Shown here: positions 42,482-53,895 of the stretch, piece by piece
Numbering within the stretch: the stretch's first letter is position 1
Layout: each line of letters opens with the position of its first letter
From: Helianthus annuus
Lineage: Eukaryota > Streptophyta > Magnoliopsida > Asterales > Asteraceae
Length of the DNA: 64,000 nucleotides
NCBI RefSeq assembly: GCF_002127325.2
Contig: NC_035433.2
Coordinates: forward strand, 82,092,079 to 82,156,078
Direction: 5' to 3'
Notes under the pieces: generated by a model
What the model was told of the DNA's origin: nothing
Database searches by the model: none
Seen by the model: the letters and a program-made list of their open reading frames with translations, nothing else
Translations under genes and position numbers: made by a program

Positions 42482-42653
42482 ATGGTTGCAAAAGTCGCTA
42501 GGCGCTCCCTAGACGGATTTATGAGTACTCGGCCTAGGCGGAGATTACTAGGGGAGTAATTAGCCTAGACAAACAGTAGTCGGGCCTTGGCAACCAACCT
42601 TGTAGCGAGTACTCGGGGAGTACTCGGAGCCTAAGCGGGACTTTTACAACCAT
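42482..42653. mobile_element. 172-bp MITE, MULE-like
   Basis: Ends ATGGTTGCAAAAGTC and GACTTTTACAACCAT form an inverted repeat with one mismatch. Direct repeats TTGACTATC lie at 42473-42481 and 42655-42663, a 9-bp TSD after one extra base. The interior has repeated CTAGGCG/CTCGG phrases. Copy 2 is at 52946-53117. Confidence 0.75.
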
Positions 42654-42663
42654 GTTGACTATC

Positions 42664-43425
42664 ATTACATATCTGGGTACATATTGAGTAAAACGTAGGG
42701 GAAAGAAAAGAATCAACCATTATATCATCCTACTGTGTTATGGATGAATTGACAATAATGCTGGTGTAAGGTAGCTAGAGTTCAACAATGGTGATAGGTG
42801 ATCAGTGACAACTGTCAACGATGGTGATATGTAACATCCCGAAATTTCCTACTCTATATTATTTTGCGAGTAATAGCGGTCTTGCGAGCACGAGAAGAGG
42901 TATGGGTTTAGACGCAACGGTTTTGTAAGGGGTGTTATGTATTTAATTGAAACTAAATAGGCTGCTTTGGGCTAAAGTTATGTAAGTTGAATACTTGAGG
43001 GGCTCAAGTGTATCTTGCAATTTAAATCAACCCTTTAAAACCTCTCATCACCAACCTACCATCGGCAACTGCCGACCTCCACATTCTGTGAACATCCTCG
43101 CCATTGCAGACCAAGAAGAGAAATCGGAGACGATTCGATCCTTAGTTCCAAACCATACTCCGGCAAGTACACGATCCCTAAACTGAATAAAGCAATTGTC
43201 TTTTTTTTCCGAATGTGATTGTTTCTAATAAATCTTGAAATATTATTGAAGGGGTATGGTCCCAAATCTCGCGTCAACATCGACCGCGAGTGACCATTAC
43301 TCTTATCAAAACCATCACTAGCTAACAACCTACTTATGTCCATGCGGGAACGCATCGACATAGTGGTTGAATCCAATCTGTCCAGTGATAGAGGAGGACT
43401 TACCTGGAATAGTAGAATGGTAGAG
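42664..43425. other. Flank of the Tat element, possible LTR remnant
   Basis: No gene seen. TGTAACATCCCGAAATTTCC at about 42833 resembles the start of a chromovirus-type LTR, but no partner or internal region follows, so this would be a truncated solo remnant at best. Confidence 0.3.
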
Positions 43426-44118
43426 TGATGCGGCATAACATCACATCTGGTGTATGAAAACGAAAGTATTCACAGCGATGCGGCCTCGCACCGCGTCCAG
43501 TGAACACTTCTATCAATACAGGGAAGCTGGATAACAGCAACAGTCACCACAGGCGACGATGCGGCTAGCACCGCATCTCGCGTATTTCTTGATCACAAGC
43601 AAGAGACGCGATAACACCAGATGTTACCGCAGGCAGCGATGCGGCTCGCACCACATCCTATACGCCCAACAAGTGGGACTGACACACCAGTGCAAGTAGC
43701 GCCACTGACAGTCATCTGTCAGGGCTACGTAAATAACAGACTGACGTGGCGTAACCTCCACACCCGACAAGCCTGACACACCTGCAAAGGTGCAGCACGT
43801 CGTCAGTCTGTCCATCATCCTCCTCCTTCACTCCTCGGCTATAAATACCAACCCCAAACCAGGTTTGAGGTATCTCTTCACAACTCTCTCAGTACTACTA
43901 CTATCATACTTTGCTTCCCAAGCAGATTACTGATTCTCACGCCGGAGAGTGGTAACAAGGAGCACCCCCACCCCATCCTCCTTGTTACGAGTCACGGTTT
44001 GTTTCCTTGTGCAGGAGATCAACCCACCGGTGATCCAGTCAACGATCCTCGGGAGGAAGGGATTAACCCTTCTTGACGAGACCAGTGAGTTAACCCCGCC
44101 CGGTTAACCATTGTTTCA
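43426..44118 (+). repeat. Tat 5' LTR, unit 1
   Basis: The end is fairly secure: ...GTTTCA at 44118, two bases before the primer-binding-site-like ATTAGCGCCCACCGC. The start TGATGCGGC at 43426 is inferred from TG and a plausible 693-bp length, without a 3' LTR to compare. It contains a TATA box (43839-43847) and four imperfect palindromes GATGCGGC...GCACCGCATC. Confidence 0.5.
43839..43847 (+). promoter_or_regulatory. TATA box in the Tat LTR, unit 1
   Basis: CTATAAATA in a GC-richer context, about 280 bp before the LTR end. Repeated in unit 2 at 54309-54317. Confidence 0.65.
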
Positions 44119-44120
44119 TC

Positions 44121-44138
44121 ATTAGCGCCCACCGCTAC
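44121..44138 (+). other. Tat primer-binding site candidate
   Basis: ATTAGCGCCCACCGCTAC follows the LTR by two bases and resembles the (T)TGGCGCC-type site of Tat elements with one substitution. The primer tRNA is not certain. It recurs at 54592. Confidence 0.45.
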
Positions 44139-44180
44139 TCTTAGCACTTTTTCACCTATCCTTTTTCCTCTCTCAAGATC

Positions 44181-45965
44181 ATGACTGATCATCAAAACAA
44201 CACTGGGGATAACCAAAATCCCACAAACATAGGTCCGGTAGGAGTCAATCCCTCAACCTCGCAACCCGGACACATCGGCACGTCAACGCAAAGGGGCCCA
44301 TCCCTTACGTTTGAACATGACTTATCACAGTACGCATCTGTGATCCCACCAGGCATGGACCTTCATGCCTGGTATGACCAGCAGGCAGCCCTCCTGACTG
44401 CAACATACAACCGCGCTTGTGCGGAAGCGCAAATACAAGCTGGGCCTACCCTAGCACCGCACACCCCTGCTGAACGTATTCTACAATATGAAGGCAGGGT
44501 ACATTCACGTCCAGCTTCAAGAAGCAGACGTGAAAACCGCGGATCATCTTACTGTTCGATCCACACAGTCAACGAGGACGATTCCTCGTATGGGTCCCAC
44601 ACCAGGGGACCAGTGCATACCCGCCTAGGTCCTCATGTTGAGGACAGACGACGGTCCGCATCCCGACATGGCTTTGGAATTCAGAGCCGGTTGGGCCCGC
44701 AACCGTATACCGAAGGGTATGGTCGTACCGACCCGGACGACCACACATATATCGGGGATTCGCATGACACCAACAGCAGACCGGGAGGACACAACTATGT
44801 CCCTCCCACTCATCCCCGCAACACATACCTCAGGGCCTCAAAACGCCCTGAGAACCAGCCATACAGGTCCAAAGCTGCGGCCGAAAATTACAAATTTGCC
44901 CCGCGAATTGCACACGCCCATGTTACCACAACAAAATTCCCATTCAGTGTCGGGAAATACAACGGGTCGTCCGACCCGGACGACCACATGAATGTTTTCA
45001 TGGGCGCAGGGTGCAACGGCCTGTGGGACGAACCCACCTGGTGCAACTTTTTCCCCCAGACCCTCACGGGCCTGGCCAGGGCATGGTTCGATTCTTTGCC
45101 AGTGGGATCACTGGCCTCATTCGAGTACTTGCACGCAAAGTTCCTCGCTCATTTCAGCCAACAACGACGTCACGTACGTGACTCGTTGGACGTCATGAAC
45201 ATCTGGCGAAGGGACGACGAATCTTTAGAAGCATTCGTTGTCCGGTACAATAAAGAGTGCCTAGAGATAGGTGACGTGCAGGACCAAATGGCACGGAACC
45301 ATTTCATCAAGGCCGTTAGGGACAGGCAGACGGTCATGACCATCTCTGGCAAGGAGGGCTTGCCTAAAAAATGGGAAGATGTCATGGCCGCGGTCAAGAC
45401 ATACACCCAAACGCAGCGGTCCCTCGAACCGCATGTGGCAAAGGCACAGCCCCAAGCCGAAACCTCCCACCAAGGGTCCAAGCGTAACAATAAACACAAC
45501 CGGGACGTTGGAAATCGCGATATTTCCAAACCATACTTCCCGCGGACCAACCCGTTTGACCCAAGGAACTACAATCCCCAACGGGACAACCGGGCCCCAA
45601 AGAAAGATTCTCGGGACCGCAACTGGACCGAGATCACTGTGTCGCCAAGCGAAGTCCTTCTTAGGGACGCACAGCTCTTGCGACCGGCCCAACCAATGAA
45701 GTCCAAGAAAAATCAGGACCTCACACTCTATTGTGAGTACCACAAGGACTCGGGCCACACCACAAACAACTGCATCAGTCTCCGGCTGGAGATTGAGCGA
45801 GCCTTAAAAGAGGGGAAACTGCAACATCTTTTGCCAGGTGGACAAAAACCCACCAAGCGCATCACCCCTCATGGCGAAGGCACCTCCTCCGGGAAGAAGA
45901 CCATGTACGTGGCCTCCACGCACATGATCAACGGAGGTAAAGGTAGACCGCAAAAACGGCGATAA
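44181..45965 (+). CDS. Tat Gag, unit 1
   Basis: 594 codons. The N-terminus is Asn/Gln/Pro-rich, and the middle has the retrotransposon gag domain (WCNFFPQTLTGLARAWFDSL, FLAHFSQQRRHVRDSLDV, SLEAFVVRYNKECLEI). Near the end is a CHHC-type knuckle (CEYHKDSGHTTNNC), typical of the Tat lineage. It stops at 45965 because of a small indel around 45945-45955 relative to unit 2, where the frame runs on into pol. Confidence 0.88.
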   Translation: MTDHQNNTGDNQNPTNIGPVGVNPSTSQPGHIGTSTQRGPSLTFEHDLSQYASVIPPGMDLHAWYDQQAALLTATYNRACAEAQIQAGPTLAPHTPAERILQYEGRVHSRPASRSRRENRGSSYCSIHTVNEDDSSYGSHTRGPVHTRLGPHVEDRRRSASRHGFGIQSRLGPQPYTEGYGRTDPDDHTYIGDSHDTNSRPGGHNYVPPTHPRNTYLRASKRPENQPYRSKAAAENYKFAPRIAHAHVTTTKFPFSVGKYNGSSDPDDHMNVFMGAGCNGLWDEPTWCNFFPQTLTGLARAWFDSLPVGSLASFEYLHAKFLAHFSQQRRHVRDSLDVMNIWRRDDESLEAFVVRYNKECLEIGDVQDQMARNHFIKAVRDRQTVMTISGKEGLPKKWEDVMAAVKTYTQTQRSLEPHVAKAQPQAETSHQGSKRNNKHNRDVGNRDISKPYFPRTNPFDPRNYNPQRDNRAPKKDSRDRNWTEITVSPSEVLLRDAQLLRPAQPMKSKKNQDLTLYCEYHKDSGHTTNNCISLRLEIERALKEGKLQHLLPGGQKPTKRITPHGEGTSSGKKTMYVASTHMINGGKGRPQKRR

Positions 45966-46231
45966 TCTACGCACGAAGGGACATCATGATGTCGGACGAA
46001 ATACGTCCGACCAAGGTCGCAAGGCCCACCCCCAACAACCAACCAGAAAAATGGGTTCTCAACGCGAGATACCCAGAACAAAAGGTTACCTTGGGGCACG
46101 CCTTGTCCCCGACCACAAAAGCGCACCTGAAGCAGCTTCTCGTCAGGAACCAAGACATTTTCGCATGGACACCCGCAGACATGACAGGGGTCCCGCGTGA
46201 TATTGCGCAACATCACTTGAATACCTTGCCA
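45966..46231 (+). pseudogene. Truncated start of Tat pol, unit 1
   Basis: Corresponds to 56437-56703 of unit 2 (YARRDIMMSDEIRPTKVARP, LRNQDIFAWTPADMTGVP). It is cut at the duplication junction before the RT motifs. This element copy is therefore dead. Confidence 0.9.
46226..46231. other. Tandem duplication junction, 6-bp microhomology
   Basis: TTGCCA joins Tat pol (left) to the interior of the MULE transposase gene (right). The same six bases occur at both parental points, 22828-22833 and 56698-56703. Confidence 0.95.
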
Positions 46232-46521
46232 TCCGATACTTCTGCTAAATAGTTCATCGTTTCAATACCATCATCGTTGAAAATTTTTGTTGTCTGAGAT
46301 ATGCCCTGAAATGTGTACCCTAGTAACAATGAAAGGCGCACCGATTCTTTCTGTAGTTGAACATGATTACAGATTGAATCCACCAATTGGTCATACGACG
46401 ATTTATGTCGCATAAGGAAAGAGGTTGTTAGCATGGATTGGTCAAACTGAACAGCCCCGTTAACAAAAGAAAACACACCGCCCCAATATAGTCTTACGAG
46501 GTTTGGCCGAAAAGAATCCAT
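46232..46521 (-). pseudogene. 5' end of the MULE transposase gene, unit 2
   Basis: The first ~97 codons of the gene starting at 23123 (PB1-like N-terminus), truncated by the junction at 46231. Four amino-acid-level differences from copy 1 are visible. Confidence 0.9.
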
Positions 46522-47762
46522 GAACTAAGAAAGTGAAATGTTAAGAAATGTTAAGGATGAGTGGGTTGTGTAAGCTAGATTTCGTTTAGTATCTATCTGT
46601 TTTAAGGAAAGTTAGTGTGGGTTGAGAACCTAATACAATTGGTATTTATAGTGTTGGAGTAACAAGATAGTTGGTGGAGCCCACCATCTTATGGGTTAAT
46701 ATACATATAATAATTATTTTTTAATATTCTAAAAAGTAAAAATGTAAGTTCTCTTAAAACAACTTTAAATACATATACGGCACCGTTCGTTTCAACTGGT
46801 CAGTTATTCGGATTTTATTATTCGTTTGAAGTGGTTCTAATTTTTTCGTTTGAACCATCATTGAAATTATGTTTACAACGGGTTCGCAACAACAAGGCAT
46901 GTTACAACACAAAATTTAACAAGGTTATTTATTAGGTAATTCAACAACATTACAACATTACAATAGGATCTATCAAACTCGCAAATTACATAAATGCAGT
47001 ACTATTTTAATTACATGCAGCCGAGGCCGCTTTGTTAAAAATAACAAAACCTAAAACTAGTGATACGGGCCCGCAAGAATTGGGTCCGTCGCATGATAGA
47101 AGATACATAGCATCCGTTCAAGTTGAGCTTCCTAACGCAACTTTTTTGCGAAAGGAAATGAGAGGTCTAAGGTTAAGGATGCTGATAATTCTGCAACCTT
47201 GGTGATGTTCAGCGAACAACATTACAATAGAATCTAAATCTTCTACCGAAAACAGGGGTGATGCCCCCACCAGAAGTTGCAGAATAATTTACGGGAGGAG
47301 GTGGTAGATGAGAACAGCCTCAGCGTCTGCTAAATCTTTCAGAAGACTCAATAGCAGTCGTAGAAGCATCCACAACAGCAGTTTTTATTATCCTCGTACA
47401 CCTTACGGGAGGAGATGGTAGATGAGAATAATCTTTTTCCTCCACACAAGATCTTCCCACTTGGTATACGAAAATTAAAACTGAGAAAAACATCATGATG
47501 AATGAGGTCCCGAATGATCCAAGAGCATGATGATACATTGACCAAATTTTCGTATCGCCAGAAATATCAACCAACAAACATATTTTATAAAAAACATCAT
47601 ACAGACACAATTGAAAATTCAACATTATATTTTTTAACAAACACAGTATGTTGTTACATACGAATTGTTGTGCATCTGTTTTGTAATATAGTTGGGTTAT
47701 AAAACTGAACATTTCAAATTTCAGAACAATCATAAAATTCTCCCTGCAAAACGACAAGGTCA
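46522..47762. other. MULE interior, unit 2 copy of 23124-24364
   Basis: Duplicate of the transposase upstream region. The 170-codon minus frame seen at 23922 is also open at 47320-47832. No further gene. Confidence 0.6.
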
Positions 47763-48279
47763 AACACCAACTTTCATTAACATTGTAGGATGAATCAGCA
47801 ACCTTCATTAACATTGTAGAATGAATCAGCAACCTTCAATAACATTGTTTTATGAATCAACAACCTTCATTAAAATTGTACTTTGAATCACCGACCATTT
47901 ATATGAAAGCTGTATGATTTGGCGACTTTCAGCAACTTGGTTATATGATCTAGCGACTTTCAGCAAGGTGGTAACATGAAATAGCGACTTTCAGCAAGGT
48001 GGTAACATGAAATAGCGACTTTCATCAAGGTGGTAACATGAAATAGCGACTTTAACAAAGTTGTTATATCATACATACAACGACTTTAACCAAGGTCGTT
48101 GTATCAAACAGCAACTTTCACAATGTTTTGCAGCTTTTGCAGATGGTCTGATTTTTTGACAGAATCATCATTGAAGGTCGCTGTATCAAACAACAACTTA
48201 CCTAAATATGAAAACAAAAAGGTTGACCACCTAATGGCACTCTTTTTCATCTCAATCCACCTATTTATGCAAAAAATTC
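47763..48279 (-). repeat. MULE right terminal repeat, unit 2
   Basis: Copy of 24365-24881 ending TGCAAAAAATTC at 48279, followed by CTAATTATA (48280-48288). It has no left partner, so it is an orphan end. Confidence 0.9.
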
Positions 48280-48887
48280 CTAATTATAGCCATAATAATG
48301 TAACAATATTTAGGAATAGATGTTAGTTTCATAGAACTTCTTCACATTCATCTTTGTTTATTGCAAACTAGCCTAAGATCCCGCGAGTTTCGCGGGTGGC
48401 TTAATACAAACATATAATATCTACTGGCATTGAAGCCCATGTAGATCGTCATTTTTGTTCTAGGCCTTTCCAAACCTAGGCGTCACGTCTAAGGGTTAAA
48501 ACAGGTCCCAAACAGACAATACACGACCCTAACCGGTTGGTAAAAGCAAATATCTTTATTATCACCGTTCATATAAAAATATGATTTTATACACGTTAAA
48601 ACACAAGGGAATATATTAGAGTACATAAACTTTGAAATAAAAGAAAGTTCCATTACTTATGTAGATATTAAACTAAAATGAATCGGAAAAAAAATGAATA
48701 CAAAAAATCACAAACCCTTAAATATGTAAATAGATGATAAAATATATAAACTGATGATAGGTAGGTTTAAACATAATTAACCAAAAAAACTAAAAAATTA
48801 TAGTACTCTTGTAAAGTGCAAATCAACTATTATCTACACACAAGATGATATAAACATGAATAGAAGTAGGAAAATAGACCTGCATAT

Positions 48888-49034
48888 ACATGTAATATCC
48901 AATGCGATCAACCGCTGCTCTAGCCATTAGCATGATAAAGGGTTGAAATTGTCTTCTTCCATCAACCATTGAATCAAGTTGGTGCACTTGATTTTTGTTT
49001 CAATAGAACCATCATTTAACATCTCTACAACCAA
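48888..49034 (-). pseudogene. ARM/U-box-like fragment, copy 2
   Basis: Copy of 25490-25636 with a few substitutions. The frame seen in copy 1 is not kept. Confidence 0.3.
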
Positions 49035-49351
49035 TCACACTTTTTTCAATAGAAGTAGGAAAATAGACCTGCATATTCACTTATTATTGATTAACACATA
49101 TGTAAAATATCAATTTTACTATTTATGTAATTAGATGGTCTGTTTGAGAATTTACATATATGTAAATAGTGTGATTTGAAAAGTAAAGGATTAGCATGAA
49201 ATTTACATACATATATTTCTAATCTACTTGTCTTAGAAATATATAATTCAACCAATACAAATATAGAATTGTTCAAGTAATACTTTAAGCATGAACCATG
49301 CATAGGGATCTCTTGCAAGTAAACAGTGGGAGGAAGAGATAGAGAAAGGAC

Positions 49352-49504
49352 CTTGGACAGTGCAAACAGTTGAGAGTGCATGCCACTCTGATCACGGTTG
49401 AAATTTGGCCCAAGTCGTTCCAATAGAGAAACAAAACACCAGAATACTTCTTCTGATTCATCCTGCATTATGAATAATATTGGAGATAGGAGATCAGTCA
49501 TACC
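49352..49504 (-). pseudogene. TBC RabGAP exon, copy 2
   Basis: As 25958-26107 but 153 bp, with ESEE where copy 1 has ESE. In this copy the frame then stays open to 49091, which is intron translation. Confidence 0.85.
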
Positions 49505-49705
49505 CTAACAAAATTATGATATTTATTAGCAAAAAGATTGTGTATATCTACGGGGAGTGAAAGCATATGCTTTTACATAGGAACCAACATATCTAAAACA
49601 TAAGCATAGTAAATCAGTTGAACAAAAAACTTCAAAAAGTAAATCAAAATAGTAAAGACCGATATCAGCTATTTACTTATCAATGGGTAGGTCAAAGTAG
49701 CATAC

Positions 49706-49929
49706 CTTAGCAAGTAAATCCTCAAATAGACTACAGAATCCAATCCAACATGATCAATGAGCTCCAGTTCCAGCATCTTTAGCGTGTCCGACATCCAGTT
49801 AAGGAACCGTAAATACGATCGATAATCCAAATTCACAAACTTGCCTGCAAATGCCCCAGATGTTGCAGGGCTTGTTCTTAACCCTTTAAGATACCATTTT
49901 GGAAAATAAACTCTATCATTAAAAGGTCT
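49706..49929 (-). pseudogene. OSCA/CSC1-like exon, copy 2
   Basis: As 26309-26532, with one or two substitutions. Confidence 0.87.
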
Positions 49930-50345
49930 ATTCGTAAGACACTACACCAAACAAAACGTTTACATTATTTATCTTTAATGTACCCTTTGAAAGAAAAAAA
50001 GAGAGCTTCCAGCACTCTTGACTCTTGACGTTAATAAAAGTTTTTTTTTCCTTGAATGAGCTCTCAAACCTGGGTACATTATTTATCTTTAATAATCTCT
50101 CACAATTTTCTTATATTTCAATCACCAAATCAGATATGAAGCATTATACAAATATATACAATACATACATGACTAAAACCAAGTAACTCCTACGACCATC
50201 TAAATCGTACTCTGCTTATGAAAATTCAGACAACAAAATTGAAAACCCAATAGTTTAAACTAACAACATAGTTAACTTCAATTCAGTTTGTGAAAAGGTT
50301 CAAATTAGGTCAATAAAATTGAAAAAAAAATGCAAGAAAAAGAAC

Positions 50346-50429
50346 CTGATTCTTTGCATACATCAACAGCTTCATCTTTGACCATGACCTTTAAATCTTT
50401 TGAATTCAACCCATGAAATCCCTTTCCAT
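50346..50429 (-). pseudogene. JAZ/TIFY6-like first exon, copy 2
   Basis: As 26948-27032 but one base shorter (CAACCC instead of CAACCCC), which shifts the frame after the sixth codon or so. Confidence 0.6.
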
Positions 50430-50819
50430 CTTTCAACTACAAATAACAATTAAGATCAACATTAACGGATTAAAAACGCCCAAAAATCTTAAAAGAATTG
50501 AAACCCAGAGATCTTGAAGAACCTTTGAATTACCTTGAAATTTAGAACCCGGATTACAGCTCAACGCTTGAAATCCTCGGTCAGAACCCTAGATGATTGA
50601 TCTGACATCGCTTTAACCCCTGTTCCTGGCCACTATCGCATCTCCTTCTCTCTTTATTTCTTGGGTTGTATACTCATATATTCCAAACTGTAAGACGCAA
50701 AATTGGAACGGACACGTGTGAATGTATTTGTCCTATTATATTAAAGCAACGAAACTCACCAGTTGACTCATTCTCCAAGAACTCCTTAGGTTAGAAAAAC
50801 GGAAAAACACTATGTAGTT

Positions 50820-51149
50820 ACCATCTGATTGCTTCTCTTGTAGCACCACACCAGTTACCATGTACCACCAGAAGCCTTTCAAGAACCAAAATTGTTCGAT
50901 CGCAAAGTTACCTGCCATCATAGCTTGCATAAATAACATCAAGTTTTTAAAGCCATTTTTACTCAACAATTTCCCACTCAAAACAAATTTTAGAAATCAA
51001 TGATATGAAGAGACGGTGCACATTTTCATAATATGACAAACATGTATCCCTTCAACAGCACTTTTTCCAATGCCAATATCTGCTTCTTGAATCATTCCAA
51101 CATCATTTGCACCATCTCCAAAGCGCTTTATTTCACCAATCTTGTAACC
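50820..51149 (-). pseudogene. P4-type ATPase fragment, copy 2 (uninterrupted)
   Basis: Shows the pre-insertion state of the site where Athila sits in copy 1: CAGTTACCATGTACC at about 50852-50866 has a single TTACC. It encodes the [18 protein letters not shown] hinge signature and, after an intron-like gap, the next ~30 residues. Confidence 0.87.
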
Positions 51150-52945
51150 TTATTTTAAAAATAATATCAGTTATTGTATACCAGAACAAAAATAAAAGAA
51201 ATCAAAAACTAATAACAGATTAAAATCGAAGCAGCTAACAATAACCCTAACCCTAATACGATAGTGAAATCGAAGGTTACAATCGATGAATCAAAGATAT
51301 ATAGGGTCTTATAAAAAATATCATCAGAATGAAAACCTAAATTCAGAATTAATGAATGAAACCCTATGAGAAGACAAAATGAAATCAGAATAAAACCCTA
51401 AAATTAGAATGAACCCTTAAAATCTTATAACAAAAAACAAAATACAAAATTAACATCAATTAATCATTAATCTGATGGAGCAGTACCTATGAGCTGATAA
51501 GTTGTTGATAAGGAACAAACATGGATCAATGGAAGAAGATGAAAGAAGATGAAGAGAGAATAACGAACAGAAGAACGAAGTTGATTGTTGCCGGAAAAAC
51601 CTTCACGGTGACGAGAGAAGATGAGAAAGAATTCTGGCTAAATCGCAAATGTGGAAGATTGAGATTTAGGGTTTGTGATTTGAAAAAAAAAAGTTTGAAA
51701 AGAGAGGGTTTCATAATTATGGAAACAACAATTACATTGGAAGAGAAAGCGTGTGATTGAATAGTATGTGAGGGAAAAGAGAGTAGAGCAACCCCTCCTT
51801 GAATTGCCGCTCAAAATTGCTCAGAAAGGAGTATCACATTGCCAGGTGGCAATAAAAGGGATAAAAATATGCCAAGTGACATAAGTTTGTTTTGTTTTAT
51901 TATAAGGTATAGATTGTGTTAGAAGCAATAAAGAAAGGGTATAAATGGATTTCAAACTACAATGTTTCTACTAAAAGGTTATTACATATTTCTCAAAATG
52001 GAAATATATAAATTTGCCTTTTCTACCGAAAGGTTATTACATATTTCTCAAAATGGAAATATATATAAATTTGCCTTAATTTGAGTTGAAAGAAATGTTA
52101 CATGAGTTTAACCTACTGACTCAAAAGTGGCAACAATGGATGTATCTTTAATCTCCTAGTTGGTTTAAGCAATAAGCCAAATGAAGTCCGAGGCATTCCG
52201 AGTTCCAAGCTGCTTCCAAAGTTCCAAGAATATATAATCATCATCACCCACATGAGTACTTCTCAAACAAACTGCAAAAAGATCCAAGCAACCTCAACAA
52301 ATGGGTATATAGTATACACTTACTAGGGCCTCAAAGGCTCGTCCAACTATCCTTTGACCCTTTTATAGGTGATATTCAGCACAAGCCTCACAAAATCACC
52401 ACATGCGAGTAGGGGTGTAAATTCAATTTCTGATAGGTCTCAAAAACATGCCACGAACCTAACGCTTAACCCTGTATTATATGTATTTTTTATAATGTGT
52501 TTTATTTCATATATTAAACTATATATTAAACTGGATGGGTATTTTATGCCGTAATTATAACTTAAAAAGGAGAAATTAACATAAGATTTTATACTTAAAA
52601 TGTAATTTTCCTATATACAATGTTTTTATAGTAAATTGTTAAATTTAATTTATCAATTTGCAAAGATATATCAAAAAAAGAAAAGAATCGTGTTCCGGTT
52701 CGCCTAAAAATTCCAGGTTCGGGTCGGGTTGGACCGCCAACCCGCGAACACGGCCCGTTTAGCACCTCTACATGGCTACATGTGAGCATAAAAAGCTAAA
52801 TCGGTTATTGATATACATACTTGAGTCTTGCCGCATACAACTTCAGTGTGTGCGCGAGACCACGTTTGAGCCTGCGGGAATGTAAAAATCTCACAGATCA
52901 CTGTTGTTACCTCCAGATGTCAGCCCAGGCCTGTTATTGACTATC
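51150..52945. other. Helitron 5' part and flank, unit 2
   Basis: Duplicate of 40691-42481, including the 55-bp doublet (from about 51966). The Glu/Lys-rich plus-strand ORF at 51521-51760 has no recognised homology. Confidence 0.5.
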
Positions 52946-53117
52946 ATGGTTGCAAAAGTAGCTAGGCGCTCCCTAGACGGATTTATGAGTACTCGGCCTA
53001 GGCGGAGATTACTAGGGGAGTAATTAGCCTAGTCAAACAGTAGTCGGGCCTTGGCAACCAACCTTGTAGCGAGTACTCGGGGAGTACTCGGAGCCTAAGC
53101 GGGACTTTTACAACCAT
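52946..53117. mobile_element. 172-bp MULE-like MITE, unit 2
   Basis: Copy of 42482-42653 with two substitutions visible. Confidence 0.75.
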
Positions 53118-53895
53118 GTTGACTATCATTACATATCTGGGTACATATTGAGTAAAACGTAGGGGAAAGAAAAGAATCAACCATTATATCATCCTACTGT
53201 GTTAGGGATGAATTGACAATAATGCTGGTGTAAGGTAGCTAGAGTTCAACAATGGTGATAGGTGATCAGTGACAACTGTCAACGATGGTGATATGTAACA
53301 TCCCGAAATTTCCTACTCTATATTATTTTGCGAGTAATAGCGGTCTTGCGAGCACGAGAAGAGGTATGGGTTTAGACGCAACGGTTTTGTAAGGGGTGTT
53401 ATGTATTTAATTGAAACTAAATAGGCTGCTTTGGGCTAAAGTTATGTAAGTTGAATACTTGAGGGGCTCAAGTGTATCTTGCAATTTAAATCAACCCTTT
53501 AAAACCTCTCATCACCAACCTACCATCGGCAACTGCCGACCTCCACATTCTGTGAACATCCTCGCCATTGCAGACCAAGAAGAGAAATCGGAGACGATTC
53601 GATCCGTTAGTTCCAAACCATACTCCGGCAAGTACACGATCCCTAAACTGAATAAAGCAATTGTCTTTTTTTTTTTTTCCGAATGTGATTGTTTCTAATA
53701 AATCTTGAAATATTATTGAAGGGGTATGGTCCCAGATCTCGCGTCAACATCGACCGCGAGTGACCATTACTCTTATCAAAACCCCCGCTAGCTAACAACC
53801 TACTTATGTCCATGCGGGAACGCATCGACATAGTGGTTGAATCCAATCTGTCCAGTGATAGAGGAGGACTTACCTGGAATAGTAGAACGGTAGAG
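53118..53895. other. Flank of the Tat element, unit 2
   Basis: Duplicate of 42654-43425. No gene. Confidence 0.5.

Larger units (their letters stand above)
22834..46231 (+). repeat. Tandem duplication, unit 1 (interrupted by Athila)
   Basis: Unit 1 runs from inside the MULE transposase gene to inside the Tat pol region. It equals unit 2 (46,232-56,703) once the 12.93-kb Athila insertion and its TSD are removed; the residual length difference is about 9 bp. Breakpoint homology TTGCCA occurs at 22828-22833, 46226-46231 and 56698-56703. Confidence 0.95.
48368..51913 (-). mobile_element. Helitron, copy 2 (uninterrupted, 3,546 bp)
   Basis: CTAG at 48368-48371 with A before it, hairpin CCCGCGA/TCGCGGG at 48380-48397, and the TC end complement at 51895-51913 followed by T. 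It shows the undisturbed cargo order on the minus strand: unknown leader, P4-ATPase, JAZ-like exon, OSCA exon, TBC exon, ARM-like fragment. It is a product of the tandem duplication, not an independent transposition, because the flanks are duplicated too. Confidence 0.92.

Noticed and set aside
42833..43210. Possible chromovirus LTR start TGTAACATCCCGAAA
   Set aside because: No partner LTR, primer site or internal domain is present. Kept only as a weak remark in the flank entry.
44569..46216. Many ORFs on the opposite strand or in other frames of the Tat gag, repeated at 55040-56766
   Set aside because: The GC-rich gag sequence leaves other frames open. None shows domain motifs, and all overlap a well-supported gag frame.
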